From NCBI RefSeq assembly GCF_000716675.1, contig NZ_JNXT01000056.1, positions 1 through 55,308 on the forward strand: a stretch of DNA of 55,308 nt, written 5' to 3'. This stretch comes from Streptomyces alboflavus (GTDB lineage: Bacteria; Actinomycetota; Actinomycetes; Streptomycetales; Streptomycetaceae). The notes under the pieces were generated by a model. The model saw only the letters and a list, made by a program, of their open reading frames with translations. It was not told where the DNA came from and did not search any database. Shown piece after piece: positions 38,507 to 47,196 of the stretch. The position numbers and the translations under genes are program-made. Numbering within the stretch: position 1 is the stretch's first letter; each line of letters opens with the position of its first letter.

Positions 38507-38908
38507 GTGCCCGAAAGCAGCCCGGAGAGCCATGTCATCGACTTCCGCGCGGCCGAGCAACTGCTCGCCGCCCGGGATCCGCGGGGTGCGGTGAAGCTGC
38601 TCGACTCCGTCATCGCCGCGCATCCGGAGAACACCGCGGCGCGGCTCCTGCGCGCCCGCGCCTTCTTCGCCTCCGCGCAACTGCGCGCCGCCGAGCTGGA
38701 GTTCAGCATCGTCCTGGAGCGCGAGCCGGACAACGCGTTCGCGCACTTCGCCCTCGCCCGCACCTACGAGCGTGCCGCCAGACCCGACCAGGCCCGCCGC
38801 CACTTCCGCCTCGCCGCCGCGCTCGACCCGCAGCCGGAGTACCTGGCGGCGGCGCGGTTCGACGAGGCCACCGGCGAGGCCGGGCCCGCGGAGGCGGGCG
38901 GCAGCTAG
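38507..38908 (+). CDS. Small tetratricopeptide-repeat protein
   Basis: This 133-residue protein has about two and a half TPR units (AEQLLAARDPRGAVKLLDSVIAAHPENTAARLLRARAFFA, AAELEFSIVLEREPDNAFAHFALARTYERA, and ARRHFRLAAALDPQPEYLAAARF). Such proteins serve as protein-binding scaffolds. GTG start with AAGGAG about seven bases upstream. No signal peptide. The partner is not apparent. Confidence 0.85.
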   Translation: MPESSPESHVIDFRAAEQLLAARDPRGAVKLLDSVIAAHPENTAARLLRARAFFASAQLRAAELEFSIVLEREPDNAFAHFALARTYERAARPDQARRHFRLAAALDPQPEYLAAARFDEATGEAGPAEAGGS

Positions 38909-38961
38909 GGCGTCGGGGCTGCCCGGGGGCGCCGGGCGGTGGGGCCGCGCGCGCCGCGGGG

Positions 38962-39219
38962 TCAGGTTCGAGGCGGGTCGTACGGCGGTACGTCCCGGCC
39001 CGGCTGGAAGTGTGCGCCCTGGCGGATGTGCCGTACGACCAGCGTCATGTCGACGACCACCACCAGGCACAGCACCCCGCACGCCACCGCCCACGCGGTG
39101 CGCCCGGCGAGCGCGAACGCCACCGTGCCCGCGGCCGCCCACGCCAGCCCCCATACGCTGAACCAGAAGCGCATGCGCAGCGGACTGCGTGCCGTCACGG
39201 GTTCACTGCCTGTGCGCAT
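38962..39219 (-). CDS. DUF6343-type small membrane protein
   Basis: This 85-residue protein has two adjacent hydrophobic segments (MRFWFSVWGLAWAAAGTVAFALA and AWAVACGVLCLVVVVDMTLVV), forming a membrane hairpin, then a polar tail RQGAHFQPGRDVPPYDPP. The N-terminus RTGSEPVTARSPLRMR matches what I recall of Streptomyces DUF6343 proteins. The ATG lies 14 bases from the GGAGGAG site, which is spaced better for an out-of-frame ATG at 39230. Function unknown. Confidence 0.7.
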   Translation of the reverse strand: MRTGSEPVTARSPLRMRFWFSVWGLAWAAAGTVAFALAGRTAWAVACGVLCLVVVVDMTLVVRHIRQGAHFQPGRDVPPYDPPRT

Positions 39220-39230
39220 GGAAACGTCAT
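39195..39230 (-). CDS. Possible 11-codon upstream ORF overlapping the DUF6343 start
   Basis: ATG at 39230 sits five to six bases after GGAGGAG, an ideal distance, and opens MTFPCAQAVNP. It overlaps the first eight codons of the DUF6343-type gene in another frame. It could govern translation of that gene, or the spacing could be chance. Confidence 0.3.
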   Translation of the reverse strand: MTFPCAQAVNP

Positions 39231-39296
39231 CTCCTCCTTCCAGGGTCCACCCGGTACGGGGTGAACGGAAGGGCCGACCGAGGGGCAGGTGGAGCC

Positions 39297-40325
39297 GTGC
39301 TGGACGCACTGCGGGCCGCGGCCGAGCACGACGAGCAGCTCGCCGCGTGGCTGAAAGGGCTCGACGACCCGGGCGCGCCGGTCGCCGACGTCGTCCTGCC
39401 GGAGACCGACGACCTGCCCGACGTCCTCCTCGACCTCGCCGTGCCGCACGAGGACATCAACGCGCTGCTCGGCCTGCGGGCGCGGATCCTCGGCGACCCG
39501 GACGCGCGGTGGCTCCTCGCCCGGTGCGTCGGCGCGCTGCTGCGGGACCTCGGCCGGCCCGAGACCGAGGTGCGGCTGCCTGTCCTGCCCGCCAGCCTCG
39601 GTGATCTCGGCAGCTGCTTCCACGTCTTCGTCTTCGTCGCCGCGCTGCCCGACGTGCGCGCCTACCACCGGCGCCACGGCATCCCCGACGACGTGTCCCG
39701 GCGCACCCTCGCCGACCTGGGGCGGCACATGGCCGTCCACCGTCGGCGCCACGGCACCCGGGGCGTGCCGGTGCCCGGCTGGCACGCGCTGCACTTCCGC
39801 GGTGAGCTCTACCAGTTGGGGCGGTTGCAGTTCCAGCGTGCGGTGCTCGGGGAGCGGATGGCGGCCGACGTCGCCGCGTCGGGGATCGGGGCCCGCGCCG
39901 GGGATCCGTGCCTGAGCGTGCACATCCCCGACTTCCTCGGGCCGATGTCCGACGCCGCGTGCGAGCGGTCCGTGGAGTGGGCCCGGGAGTTCTTTCCCCG
40001 GCACTTTCCCGGGGAGCGGCACGACGTGGTCGTCTGTCACTCGTGGCTGCTCGATCCGCAGTTGAAGCGGTATCTGCCGGGGGCGGCCAACATCGTGCGG
40101 TTCCAGGAGCGGTTTCGGCTCGCCGGGACGTATGCGGGGCAGGAGCCGGATGATCGGTTGCCGGTGGGGTTCGTGTTCGGGGACCGGGATCTGGAGGTGG
40201 CGACGTTGCCCCGGCGTACGCGGGTGGAGCGGGCCGTGGGGGATCATCTTCGGGGTGGGGGGCATTGGTACGAAGGCCATGGCTGGTTTCCGCTGGAGCG
40301 TCCCCAATCCCGCCCCTTCCCGTAA
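39297..40325 (+). CDS. Acyltransferase-like protein (DUF5596 type)
   Basis: This 342-residue protein starts VLDALRAAAEHDEQLAAWLKGLDDPG and continues PDVLLDLAVPHEDINALLGLRARI, a conserved actinobacterial N-terminal domain. The C-terminal half (YQLGRLQFQRAVLGERM, CLSVHIPDFLGPMSDAACERSVEWAREFFPRHFP, VVCHSWLLDPQLKRYLPGAANIVRFQERF) is the GNAT-like acyltransferase region I recall for DUF5596. The start is GTG 39297, six bases after GGTGGAG. The substrate is unknown. Codon use becomes GGG/GGT-rich toward the 3' end but stays in frame. Confidence 0.7.
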   Translation: MLDALRAAAEHDEQLAAWLKGLDDPGAPVADVVLPETDDLPDVLLDLAVPHEDINALLGLRARILGDPDARWLLARCVGALLRDLGRPETEVRLPVLPASLGDLGSCFHVFVFVAALPDVRAYHRRHGIPDDVSRRTLADLGRHMAVHRRRHGTRGVPVPGWHALHFRGELYQLGRLQFQRAVLGERMAADVAASGIGARAGDPCLSVHIPDFLGPMSDAACERSVEWAREFFPRHFPGERHDVVVCHSWLLDPQLKRYLPGAANIVRFQERFRLAGTYAGQEPDDRLPVGFVFGDRDLEVATLPRRTRVERAVGDHLRGGGHWYEGHGWFPLERPQSRPFP

Positions 40326-40347
40326 CCAGGGGCGCTGCGCCCCCTGG
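40326..40347 (+). terminator. Short hairpin after the acyltransferase-like gene
   Basis: CCAGGGGCGC-TG-CGCCCCCTGG folds into a stem with one bulged base immediately after the stop codon. No U-run. Confidence 0.5.
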
Positions 40348-40409
40348 ACCCCAGCGCTCTCGCCGATGTCCCCTTCGGGTGGGACGGGCCGCCGCCGATC
40401 GGCCTGCGG

Positions 40410-40436
40410 CCTCGTCCTCAAACGCCGGACGGGCTG
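40410..40436 (+). repeat. Intergenic repeat family 2, copy C
   Basis: GTCCTCAAACGCCGGACGGG differs from copies A and B at one base. It lies between the 3' ends of the convergent acyltransferase-like and S4-domain genes. Confidence 0.75.
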
Positions 40437-40474
40437 AAATTACGCCGACGTCGGGCTGAGAGTCCCGGGGTGGG

Positions 40475-40933
40475 CTAAGGGGTTTCAGGCTCGTCCCCGC
40501 GCGTCGGCGGTGTCGAAAGCGTGGGGCCCGTGCGGGAGTTGAGTGCCCGTAGGCGGTCCATGTCGCGGCGGTCGCGTTTGGTGGGGCGGCCCGTGCCGCG
40601 GTCGCGGATGCCCGCGGGGGCCACGGCCTCGCGCGGGGGCGGGGGCGGGCTGTTGTCCACGTAGCACTCGACGGCCACGGGGGCGCCGACCCGCTTGCGG
40701 ATGAGGCGCTTGACGATCACGACGCGCTCGCGGCCGCCCGCCTGGCGTAGGCGGACCTCGTCGCCCTCCTTCACGCCGTGCGCGGGCTTCACGCGTTCGC
40801 CGTTGACCCGCACATGGCCGCCCTTGCAGGCCGCCCCGCCCGCCGAGCGGGTCTTGACCAGTCGTACGGACCAGATCCAGCTGTCGACGCGCACGGTGCC
40901 GCCGCCCGTGCCCGGTGAAGTCTCCGAAGCCAT
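40475..40933 (-). CDS. S4-domain RNA-binding protein (Hsp15-like)
   Basis: This 152-residue protein has an N-terminal S4 domain (about residues 13-75: VRVDSWIWSVRLVKTRSAGGAACKGGHVRVNGERVKPAHGVKEGDEVRLR), the hallmark of Hsp15 (HslR), which binds 50S subunits carrying stalled nascent chains. The C-terminal part is basic and Pro-rich (PPPPPREAVAP, TGRPTKRDRRDMDRLRAL), as in actinobacterial members. ATG start at 40933. Divergent from the M20 dipeptidase gene. Confidence 0.88.
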   Translation of the reverse strand: MASETSPGTGGGTVRVDSWIWSVRLVKTRSAGGAACKGGHVRVNGERVKPAHGVKEGDEVRLRQAGGRERVVIVKRLIRKRVGAPVAVECYVDNSPPPPPREAVAPAGIRDRGTGRPTKRDRRDMDRLRALNSRTGPTLSTPPTRGDEPETP

Positions 40934-41077
40934 GTGTCGACCTTAGTGCGGCATCGGTGCGGGCGGCCCGGCTGATCGGCGAGCCGTCCGGAATCCGCGA
41001 GCCGCCGCACTCGATAATTCGGGCTATTCACGGCAAATCACTTATTCGTTCGCCCCTCAGATCGCAGAGGTGCTCCC

Positions 41078-42460
41078 ATGACGCCCGAAGAGCTCGCCGG
41101 TACGGTCGACGGACTGATGGACGGCCTGCGCGCCGACCTCGTCCGGCTCGCCGAGATCCCTTCCATCGCCTTCCCAGGGTTCCCGGACGGACCGGTCCAG
41201 GAAGCGCACGACCTGGTCGCGGAGCTGCTGCGCGACGCCGGTGTGCCGCACGTCGAGCGCCTGGACCTGCCGGACACCGCGCCGGTCGTCTACGGCGAGA
41301 TCCCGCCACCGGATCCCGGCGCCCCGACCGTGCTGCTCTACGGGCACTACGACGTCCAGCCGCCCGGCGACGAGAAGCTGTGGCGGTCGCCGCCCTTCGA
41401 GCCCACGCCCATCGACGGAGGCGAGCACGGCGACGGGCTGCGGGCGCGCGGCATCGCCGACGACAAGTCCAACGTCATCGCGCACATCGGGATGCTGCGG
41501 GCCTACGGCGGACGCCCGCCCGTCGGCGTCAAGATCGTCATCGAGGGCCAGGAGGAGTACGGCAGCGCCTTCGACGGCTATCCGCCCACCGACCCCGACC
41601 GCTTCGCCTGCGACGCCATGGTCATCGCCGACCTCGGCAACCTCCGCCCCGGCACCCCCACCCTCACCACCGGCCTGCGCGGCGCCGCCGAGGTCGTCGT
41701 CGAGGTGCGCACCCTGGACGAGCCGCGGCACAGCGGCGAGTTCGGCGGCGCCGCCCCCGACGCGCTGCTCGTGCTGCTCAAGGCGCTCGCCACGCTGCAC
41801 GACGTGCACGGGGACGTCGCCGTCGAGGGGCTGCGGCGCGAGGAGTGGGCCGGGACCTCGTACACGGAAGAGGAGTTCCGGTCGCTCGCCGGGGTGCGCG
41901 AGGGGATGCCGCTCATCGGCAGCGGCGGGCTCGGCGAGCGGCTGTGGAGCGGGCCCGCGATCACCGTGATCGGCCTGGACGCGCCGGGCGTCGAGCACGC
42001 GGCGTCCGCGGTCGTGCCGTACGCCCGCGCCAAGCTGAACCTGCGCTTCCATCCCCGGCAGGACCCGGTCGAGGCACGCGGGCGGCTCGTCGACCATCTG
42101 CGCTCGCTGCGCCCCTTCGGCGTCCCGCTGACCGTCACCCCCGGCGACACCGGGCCCGGCTACGAGGCCGAGACCGGCGGCCCCGCCTACCGCGCCGCGC
42201 TCACCGCCCTGAAGGAGGCCTGGGGCAAGGAGGCCGCGTACGTGGCGACCGGCGGGTCCATCCCCCTCGTCAACGGGCTCGCGCAGGCGGCACCCGGTGC
42301 CGAGGTGCTGCTCTTCGGCGCGCAGGACAGCATGTGCAACCTGCACGCCCCCAACGAGCGCGTGCTGCTCTCGGAGCTGCGCGACACGGTGGTCGCGATG
42401 GGCGCGTTCGTACGGGAGTACGCGGCCGCCGCCCGCGGCGGCGACGGGAGCCGCGCGTGA
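41078..42460 (+). CDS. M20-family dipeptidase
   Basis: This 460-residue zinc dipeptidase of the M20A/M20C type is complete. Metal-site motifs occur in order: YGHYDVQP (His), ARGIADDKSN (bridging Asp), EGQEEYGS (Glu-Glu), VIADLGN (Asp) and NLHAPNERV (His). The internal dimerisation domain (TGLRGAAEVVVEVRTLDEPRHSGEFGG) is present. No signal peptide, so it is cytosolic. Its stop overlaps the GTG of the transporter gene (GTGA), which couples peptide cleavage to an adjacent carboxylate/dipeptide-type carrier. Confidence 0.93.
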   Translation: MTPEELAGTVDGLMDGLRADLVRLAEIPSIAFPGFPDGPVQEAHDLVAELLRDAGVPHVERLDLPDTAPVVYGEIPPPDPGAPTVLLYGHYDVQPPGDEKLWRSPPFEPTPIDGGEHGDGLRARGIADDKSNVIAHIGMLRAYGGRPPVGVKIVIEGQEEYGSAFDGYPPTDPDRFACDAMVIADLGNLRPGTPTLTTGLRGAAEVVVEVRTLDEPRHSGEFGGAAPDALLVLLKALATLHDVHGDVAVEGLRREEWAGTSYTEEEFRSLAGVREGMPLIGSGGLGERLWSGPAITVIGLDAPGVEHAASAVVPYARAKLNLRFHPRQDPVEARGRLVDHLRSLRPFGVPLTVTPGDTGPGYEAETGGPAYRAALTALKEAWGKEAAYVATGGSIPLVNGLAQAAPGAEVLLFGAQDSMCNLHAPNERVLLSELRDTVVAMGAFVREYAAAARGGDGSRA

Positions 42461-43986
42461 GCACCACCACGACCGAGCCGGGCACCGAGGAGCCCGCGCC
42501 CAGGAGCAGGTTCACCTTCCCCAGCGCCCTCACCGTGCTCGCGATCGTCACCGTCGCCGTGTGGCTGCTCGCCTTCCTGGTGCCGCCGGGTGCCTACGAC
42601 CGCAACGACAAGGGCGCGCCCGTCCAGGGCAGTTACCACCGCGTCCCCGACGACCAGTCCTTCGTCGACCGCCTGAACGACCTCTTCCTCGCCCCCGTCA
42701 ACGGCCTGTACGGCGTGCAGGACACCGAGTCGGGCCAGGTCGGCCCGGACCTGACCGGTGAGCTGTACGGCAGCGCGGGCGTCTTCCTCTTCGTCCTCGC
42801 CATCGGCGCGTTCATCACCGTCGTCTTCGCCACCGGCGCCCTCGACCGGGGCATCGGACGGCTCGCCCACCGGCTGCGCGAACGCGGCGCCCTGCTCATC
42901 GCGGGCGTCATGGTGGTCTTCTCCGTCCTCGGCACCGTGGAAGGCTTCGCCGAGGAGACCCTGGGCTTCTACGGCCTGATCGTGCCGCTGATGCTCGCCC
43001 TCGGCTACGACCGGATGACCGCCGTCGGCGCCATCATCCTGGGCGCGGGCATCGGCGTGCTCTGCTCGACCGTCAACCCCTTCGCCACCGGCGTCGCCTC
43101 GTCCGCGGCGGACATCTCGCTCGGCGACGGCATCGTCCTGCGGTTCGCGATGTGGCTGGTGCTCACGGCCGTCACGGTCGCGTACGTCATCCGGTACGCC
43201 CGGCGCGTACAGAAGGACCCCGAGCGGTCCCTGAGCGGGTTCCTGCCGGGCGACCGGGACGGCGCCGCCGCCGAGCAGTCGGGGGAGGTGCCCGAGCTGA
43301 CCGGGCTGCACAAGGCCATCCTGGTCGTGGTCGCCCTGGTCTTCGCGTTCATGATCTTCTCGGTGGTGCCGTGGTCCAGCGCCCTGACGGGCGACGCGGA
43401 CGCCGATCCTTACGGCTTCGAACTCGGCTGGTCCTTCCCGCAGTTGGCCGCCCTGTTCCTGTGTGCGGCGGTCCTCGTGGGCCTCGTCGCGCGGATGGGC
43501 GAGCAGAAGCTCAGCTCCACGGTCATCCAGGGCGCGGCGGACTTCATCTCGCCCGCGCTCGTCATCGTGCTCGCGCGCGGCGTCACGGTCATCATGAACA
43601 ACTCACGGATCACCGACACCGTGCTGCACTCGATCGAGGGCGTCGTGAAGGGCACGTCGTCGGCGCTCTTCGCCGTCATCGTCTTCCTCGTCAACCTGCC
43701 GCTGGCCTTCCTCATCCCCTCCACGTCCGGGCACGCCACCCTCGCCATGCCCATCCTCGCGCCCCTCGCCGACTTCGCCGGCGTCTCCCGGTCCGTCGTC
43801 GTCACCGCCTGGGCCGCGGCCAGCGGCTGGATGAACCTGTGGGTGCCGACGACCGCCGTCACCATCGGCGGGGTCGCCCTCGCCAAGGTCGGCTACGACA
43901 AGTACCTGCGGTTCGTATGGCCGTTGCTCGCCATCCTGTTCGTCCTCATCTGTGGCTTCGTGGCCGTGGGCGCGGCGGTGACCTGA
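42457..43986 (+). CDS. YfcC/DcuC-type transporter
   Basis: This 509-residue integral membrane protein has about 12 hydrophobic segments and belongs to the YfcC (short-chain fatty acid / C4-dicarboxylate) transporter family. Typical segments are LTVLAIVTVAVWLLAFLVPPGAYDR at the start, VEGFAEETLGFYGLIVPLMLALGYDRMTAVGAIILGAGIGVLCSTVNPFATGVAS, and PSTSGHATLAMPILAPLADFAG near the end. Some family members move peptides, amino acids or arginine/ornithine. Coupling to the M20 dipeptidase suggests that its substrate feeds that enzyme; this is inferred from context only. Confidence 0.88.
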   Translation: MSTTTTEPGTEEPAPRSRFTFPSALTVLAIVTVAVWLLAFLVPPGAYDRNDKGAPVQGSYHRVPDDQSFVDRLNDLFLAPVNGLYGVQDTESGQVGPDLTGELYGSAGVFLFVLAIGAFITVVFATGALDRGIGRLAHRLRERGALLIAGVMVVFSVLGTVEGFAEETLGFYGLIVPLMLALGYDRMTAVGAIILGAGIGVLCSTVNPFATGVASSAADISLGDGIVLRFAMWLVLTAVTVAYVIRYARRVQKDPERSLSGFLPGDRDGAAAEQSGEVPELTGLHKAILVVVALVFAFMIFSVVPWSSALTGDADADPYGFELGWSFPQLAALFLCAAVLVGLVARMGEQKLSSTVIQGAADFISPALVIVLARGVTVIMNNSRITDTVLHSIEGVVKGTSSALFAVIVFLVNLPLAFLIPSTSGHATLAMPILAPLADFAGVSRSVVVTAWAAASGWMNLWVPTTAVTIGGVALAKVGYDKYLRFVWPLLAILFVLICGFVAVGAAVT

Positions 43987-44005
43987 GGGCGGTTACCGTG
44001 CCGGG

Positions 44006-44953
44006 ATGAGTCTTTACCCGGAGATCGAGCCGTACGACCACGGCATGCTCGACGTCGGTGACGGCAACCGCGTGTACTGGGAGGTCTGCGGCAATCCGCT
44101 CGGCAAGCCCGCCGTGATGCTGCACGGCGGGCCCGGGTCCGGCTGCACCCCCGGATTCCGGCGCTACTTCGACCCTGACGCCTACCGCATCGTGCTGCTC
44201 GACCAGCGCGGCAGCGGGCGCTCCACGCCGCACGCGAGCGACCCCGCCACCGACATGTCCGTCAACACCACCAAGCACCTGCTCGCCGACCTCGAACTCC
44301 TGCGGCGGCACCTGCGCGTCGAGCGGTGGCTCGTCTGGGGCGTCTCCTGGGGGTCGGCGCTCGGCCTCCGCTACGCCCAGACCTACCCCGACCGGGTGTC
44401 CGAGCTCGTCCTCACCGGGCTCGCCACCGGGAGCCAGGCCGAGGTCGACCTGCTCACCCGGGGGCTCGGGCGGGTGTTCCCCGAGGCGTGGGCCGCCTTC
44501 CGGGACGGGGTGCCCGAGGCGGAGCGGGACGGCGACCTCGCCGGGGCCTACCTGCGGCTGCTGTCCTCGGGGGACGCGGAGGTGCGGGCCCGGGCCGCGC
44601 GGGCCTGGACCGACTGGGAGACCGCCTTCGCCATGGCCGCGCCGCGCTCCGTCGCCCGGTACGAGGACCCGGTGTTCCGGGCCGGGTTCGCCCGGACCGT
44701 CACCCACTACTTCGCCAACGGACACCGGCTGGGCGAGGACGGGGTGGTGCTGCGGGACGCGGGCGCCCTGCGGGGGATCCCCGGGGTGGTGGTCCAGGGC
44801 GCCCTCGACTTCGGGAATCTGCTGGGGGTGCCGTGGCGCCTGCAGCGGGGCTGGAGGGACGGGGAGTTGGTCGTGGTGGGGGACGTGGGGCACGACGCGA
44901 GGGCGGAGGGGATCGCCGCGGCGTTGGTGCGGGCCACGGACGGGTTCCGGTAA
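44006..44953 (+). CDS. pip: Proline iminopeptidase (alpha/beta hydrolase)
   Basis: This 315-residue S33-family peptidase releases N-terminal proline from peptides. MLHGGPGSGCTPGFRRYFDP (oxyanion hole), IVLLDQRGSGRSTPHA, the nucleophile elbow GVSWGSALGLRYAQTYP, the acid-region GALDFGNL and the His-region VGDVGHDAR follow in order. The acid motif deviates from the usual GRYD. It lies 19 bases after the transporter gene and may be co-transcribed, consistent with a peptide-use group. Confidence 0.92.
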   Translation: MSLYPEIEPYDHGMLDVGDGNRVYWEVCGNPLGKPAVMLHGGPGSGCTPGFRRYFDPDAYRIVLLDQRGSGRSTPHASDPATDMSVNTTKHLLADLELLRRHLRVERWLVWGVSWGSALGLRYAQTYPDRVSELVLTGLATGSQAEVDLLTRGLGRVFPEAWAAFRDGVPEAERDGDLAGAYLRLLSSGDAEVRARAARAWTDWETAFAMAAPRSVARYEDPVFRAGFARTVTHYFANGHRLGEDGVVLRDAGALRGIPGVVVQGALDFGNLLGVPWRLQRGWRDGELVVVGDVGHDARAEGIAAALVRATDGFR

Positions 44954-45080
44954 GGGCTCCCCCCGTGTGTGCCCGCCGTCGGGGTGATCTTCCGGGGGCG
45001 GGCGGCGGTTCGGGCGTTCCGGTGGGCACGTTCTGCGCAACGCGTCGGGGATCGCCGGCGCCTGGCGAGTGGAGCGGCCT

Positions 45081-46172
45081 GTGGTGCGCGGACGTCTGTC
45101 GCGGGGGCTTGTCGGTGGCGCCGCTCTGGTCGCGCTCGCCGTCTTCGGCGGGGTGGGGGCGGCGGCCGGCGCGGACGCCCGCGGGGTGCCGGGGGACGTG
45201 GAGTTCTGGGTGAACCCGGACACCGCGGCCGCGCGGCAGGTGGTCGAGTGGCGGCAGCGGGGGCGGATCGCCGACGCCTGGTTCATGGGCCGCATCGCCG
45301 GGCGGGCCCAGGCCGAGTGGCTGTACGAGGACACCGCCGCGAACGCGGACGGCACGGGCGGCACCCGGGACGTGGTGCGGGGGTACGTCGAGAAGGCCAC
45401 CGCCGCCGGGCGTACCGCCGTGCTCGTCGCCTACTTCGTGCCGCACCGCGACTGCGGGGACTACTCGGCGGGGGGCGCCCGCGACGCCGCGCACTACCGC
45501 GCGTGGATCGACGCCTTCGCCGACGGCATCGGCACGCACGCCGCGTACGTCGTCGTCGAACCGGACGCCGTCGCCCAGGAGGTCGCCGGGTGCGAGGGCG
45601 CCGACGCCACCGAGCGGTACGCGCTGCTCGCCCACGCCGTCGCCAGGCTGGGGCAGCAGCCCGGCGCCAAGGTCTATCTCGACGCGGGCAACGCGAGCTG
45701 GATCCCCCAGGAGAGCCGCCTTGTCGAACCGCTGCGCCAGGCCGGTGTCGACCAGGCCGACGGCTTCGCGCTGAACGTCTCCAACTACCGCACCACCGAG
45801 GAGAGCACGGCCTACGGCCATCGCCTCGCCCGCGCCCTCGGCGGCGGCAAGCACTTCGTCATCGACACCAGCCGCAACGGCAACGGGCCCTACACAGGGG
45901 ACGACAAGGCGTGGTGCAATCCGCCGGGACGCGCCCTCGGCACCCCGCCCACCACCCGCACCGGCGACCCCGCCGTCGACGCCTACCTGTGGATCAAACG
46001 TCCGGGCGAGTCGGACGGCACCTGCCGGGGCGGTCCCGCCGCCGGGACATGGTGGCCGGAGTACGCCCTCGGGCTGGCCGTGCGGGCGCGCGGCGCGCAC
46101 CCGGTGACTCTCGCGCCTCCCGGGGACTCCGGTGTGCGGGACGTGCCCGGTGCTCAGGGGCGCCAGACGTAG
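45081..46172 (+). CDS. Secreted GH6 endoglucanase/cellobiohydrolase
   Basis: This roughly 363-residue glycoside hydrolase family 6 enzyme hydrolyses beta-1,4-glucan. Signature 1 is VLVAYFVPHRDCGDYSAGG, with the catalytic-acid region, and signature 2 is VVVEPDAVAQEV. DTSRNGNGPYTGD, WCNPPGRALG and LWIKRPGESDGTC complete the active-site loops. An N-terminal signal (RGLVGGAALVALAVFGGVGAAAGADA) exports it. No cellulose-binding module is attached. GTG 45081 with GGAG six bases upstream is preferred over GTG 45069. Typical Streptomyces glucanase genes carry a CebR box; none was recognised just upstream. Confidence 0.92.
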   Translation: MVRGRLSRGLVGGAALVALAVFGGVGAAAGADARGVPGDVEFWVNPDTAAARQVVEWRQRGRIADAWFMGRIAGRAQAEWLYEDTAANADGTGGTRDVVRGYVEKATAAGRTAVLVAYFVPHRDCGDYSAGGARDAAHYRAWIDAFADGIGTHAAYVVVEPDAVAQEVAGCEGADATERYALLAHAVARLGQQPGAKVYLDAGNASWIPQESRLVEPLRQAGVDQADGFALNVSNYRTTEESTAYGHRLARALGGGKHFVIDTSRNGNGPYTGDDKAWCNPPGRALGTPPTTRTGDPAVDAYLWIKRPGESDGTCRGGPAAGTWWPEYALGLAVRARGAHPVTLAPPGDSGVRDVPGAQGRQT

Positions 46173-46657
46173 CGGACGTCCGGCTCCCGCTCCTCGTTGT
46201 CCGCGCCGTCCGTCCAGGCGTCCGCCGTGAAGCCGTGGCGTTCGTAGAAGCGGTGCGCGGGCTCGTTGACCTGGAAGGTGTGGAGGCAGAGTCCGGTGGG
46301 GGCCTGCTCCTTGGCCAGGGCGACGAAGCGGTCGCCGATGCCCCGGCCGCGCCACTCGGGCGCCAGGTACAGCTGGCTCAGGTCCGTCGGTGCGGGACCT
46401 CGTTCCGGTGCGGGGGCCGGGCCCGGTTCGGGGGCCTGAAGGACCATCATGCCCACGACCTCGCCCGCCGCCTCCGCCACCCAGGTGCCGCCCCGGCCCA
46501 CCACCACGTACCGGAAGAAGTCCCGGACCTCGTTGTCGGAGTGGGCGCGGCGCACCGTCGGCAGCGCGGCGTCGTACGAGCGCAGGTACACGTCGGCCAC
46601 GGCCCGCGCGTCCGCCTCGGTGGCGGGGCGCAGGGTGACGGCGGCGGGGTGGCTCAC
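46154..46657 (-). CDS. GNAT-family N-acetyltransferase
   Basis: This 167-residue GNAT protein has TLRPATEADARAVADVYLRSY at the start, motif A LSQLYLAPEWRGRGIGDRFVALAKE (acetyl-CoA pyrophosphate loop RGRGIG) and motif B LHTFQVNEPAHRFYERHGF. The substrate is unknown. Its GTG start overlaps the RidA stop as GTGA, and its 3' end overlaps the GH6 gene by 19 bases on the opposite strand. Confidence 0.9.
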   Translation of the reverse strand: MSHPAAVTLRPATEADARAVADVYLRSYDAALPTVRRAHSDNEVRDFFRYVVVGRGGTWVAEAAGEVVGMMVLQAPEPGPAPAPERGPAPTDLSQLYLAPEWRGRGIGDRFVALAKEQAPTGLCLHTFQVNEPAHRFYERHGFTADAWTDGADNEEREPDVRYVWRP

Positions 46658-47115
46658 GCGTCCGGCCCGGCGGGCACGACGGCCGTGACGGTGATCTCCA
46701 CCAGCTGGCCCGGATAGCCGAGGACGGTCACGCCGAGGAGCGTCGAGGTGTGCGGGCGGTCGCTGAGCAGCTCGGAGGCGCGGACCACGTCCCACACCCG
46801 CGACAGCGCCTCGGGCTCGTCCCCGACGACGTACACCGTGCTCGCCACCACCTGCGACAGGTCGCTGCCGACGGCGCGCAGGGCCTCGTCGAGATTGGCG
46901 ATGACCTGGTGCGCCTGGCCGACCGGGTCGTCCTCGCCGATGAGGTTGCCGTCGGGGTCCAGGGGGACGGAACCGGCCATGAACGCCAGGCGCGTACCGG
47001 CTTCCACCACGGCCGCGTGGGCGTATCCGGGGGGCGGGAAGAGGCTGGGGACGACGGTTCGCTGGACGGGGGCGGCGGGGCCGGTGGGAGCGGCGGGGGT
47101 GGAGTCGGAGGTCAT
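46654..47115 (-). CDS. RidA-family protein
   Basis: This 153-residue protein of the RidA/YjgF family deaminates reactive enamine/imine intermediates in some members. FMAGSVPLDPDGNLIGEDDPVGQAHQVIANLDEALRAVGSDLSQVV and GYPGQLVEITVTAVVP are typical. The conserved catalytic Arg of true RidA (in the R-x-A-V-x region) is replaced by TSTLLGVTVLG, so deaminase activity is doubtful. ATG 47115 lacks a clear ribosome site and may be leaderless. Confidence 0.85.
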   Translation of the reverse strand: MTSDSTPAAPTGPAAPVQRTVVPSLFPPPGYAHAAVVEAGTRLAFMAGSVPLDPDGNLIGEDDPVGQAHQVIANLDEALRAVGSDLSQVVASTVYVVGDEPEALSRVWDVVRASELLSDRPHTSTLLGVTVLGYPGQLVEITVTAVVPAGPDA

Positions 47116-47196
47116 GGGGGCATCGTGCGGTGTCGGGCGGGGTGGGCGCATCCGGATTTCCGGGCGCCCGCCCCGGGGACGGTGACCGTGCCGGAC

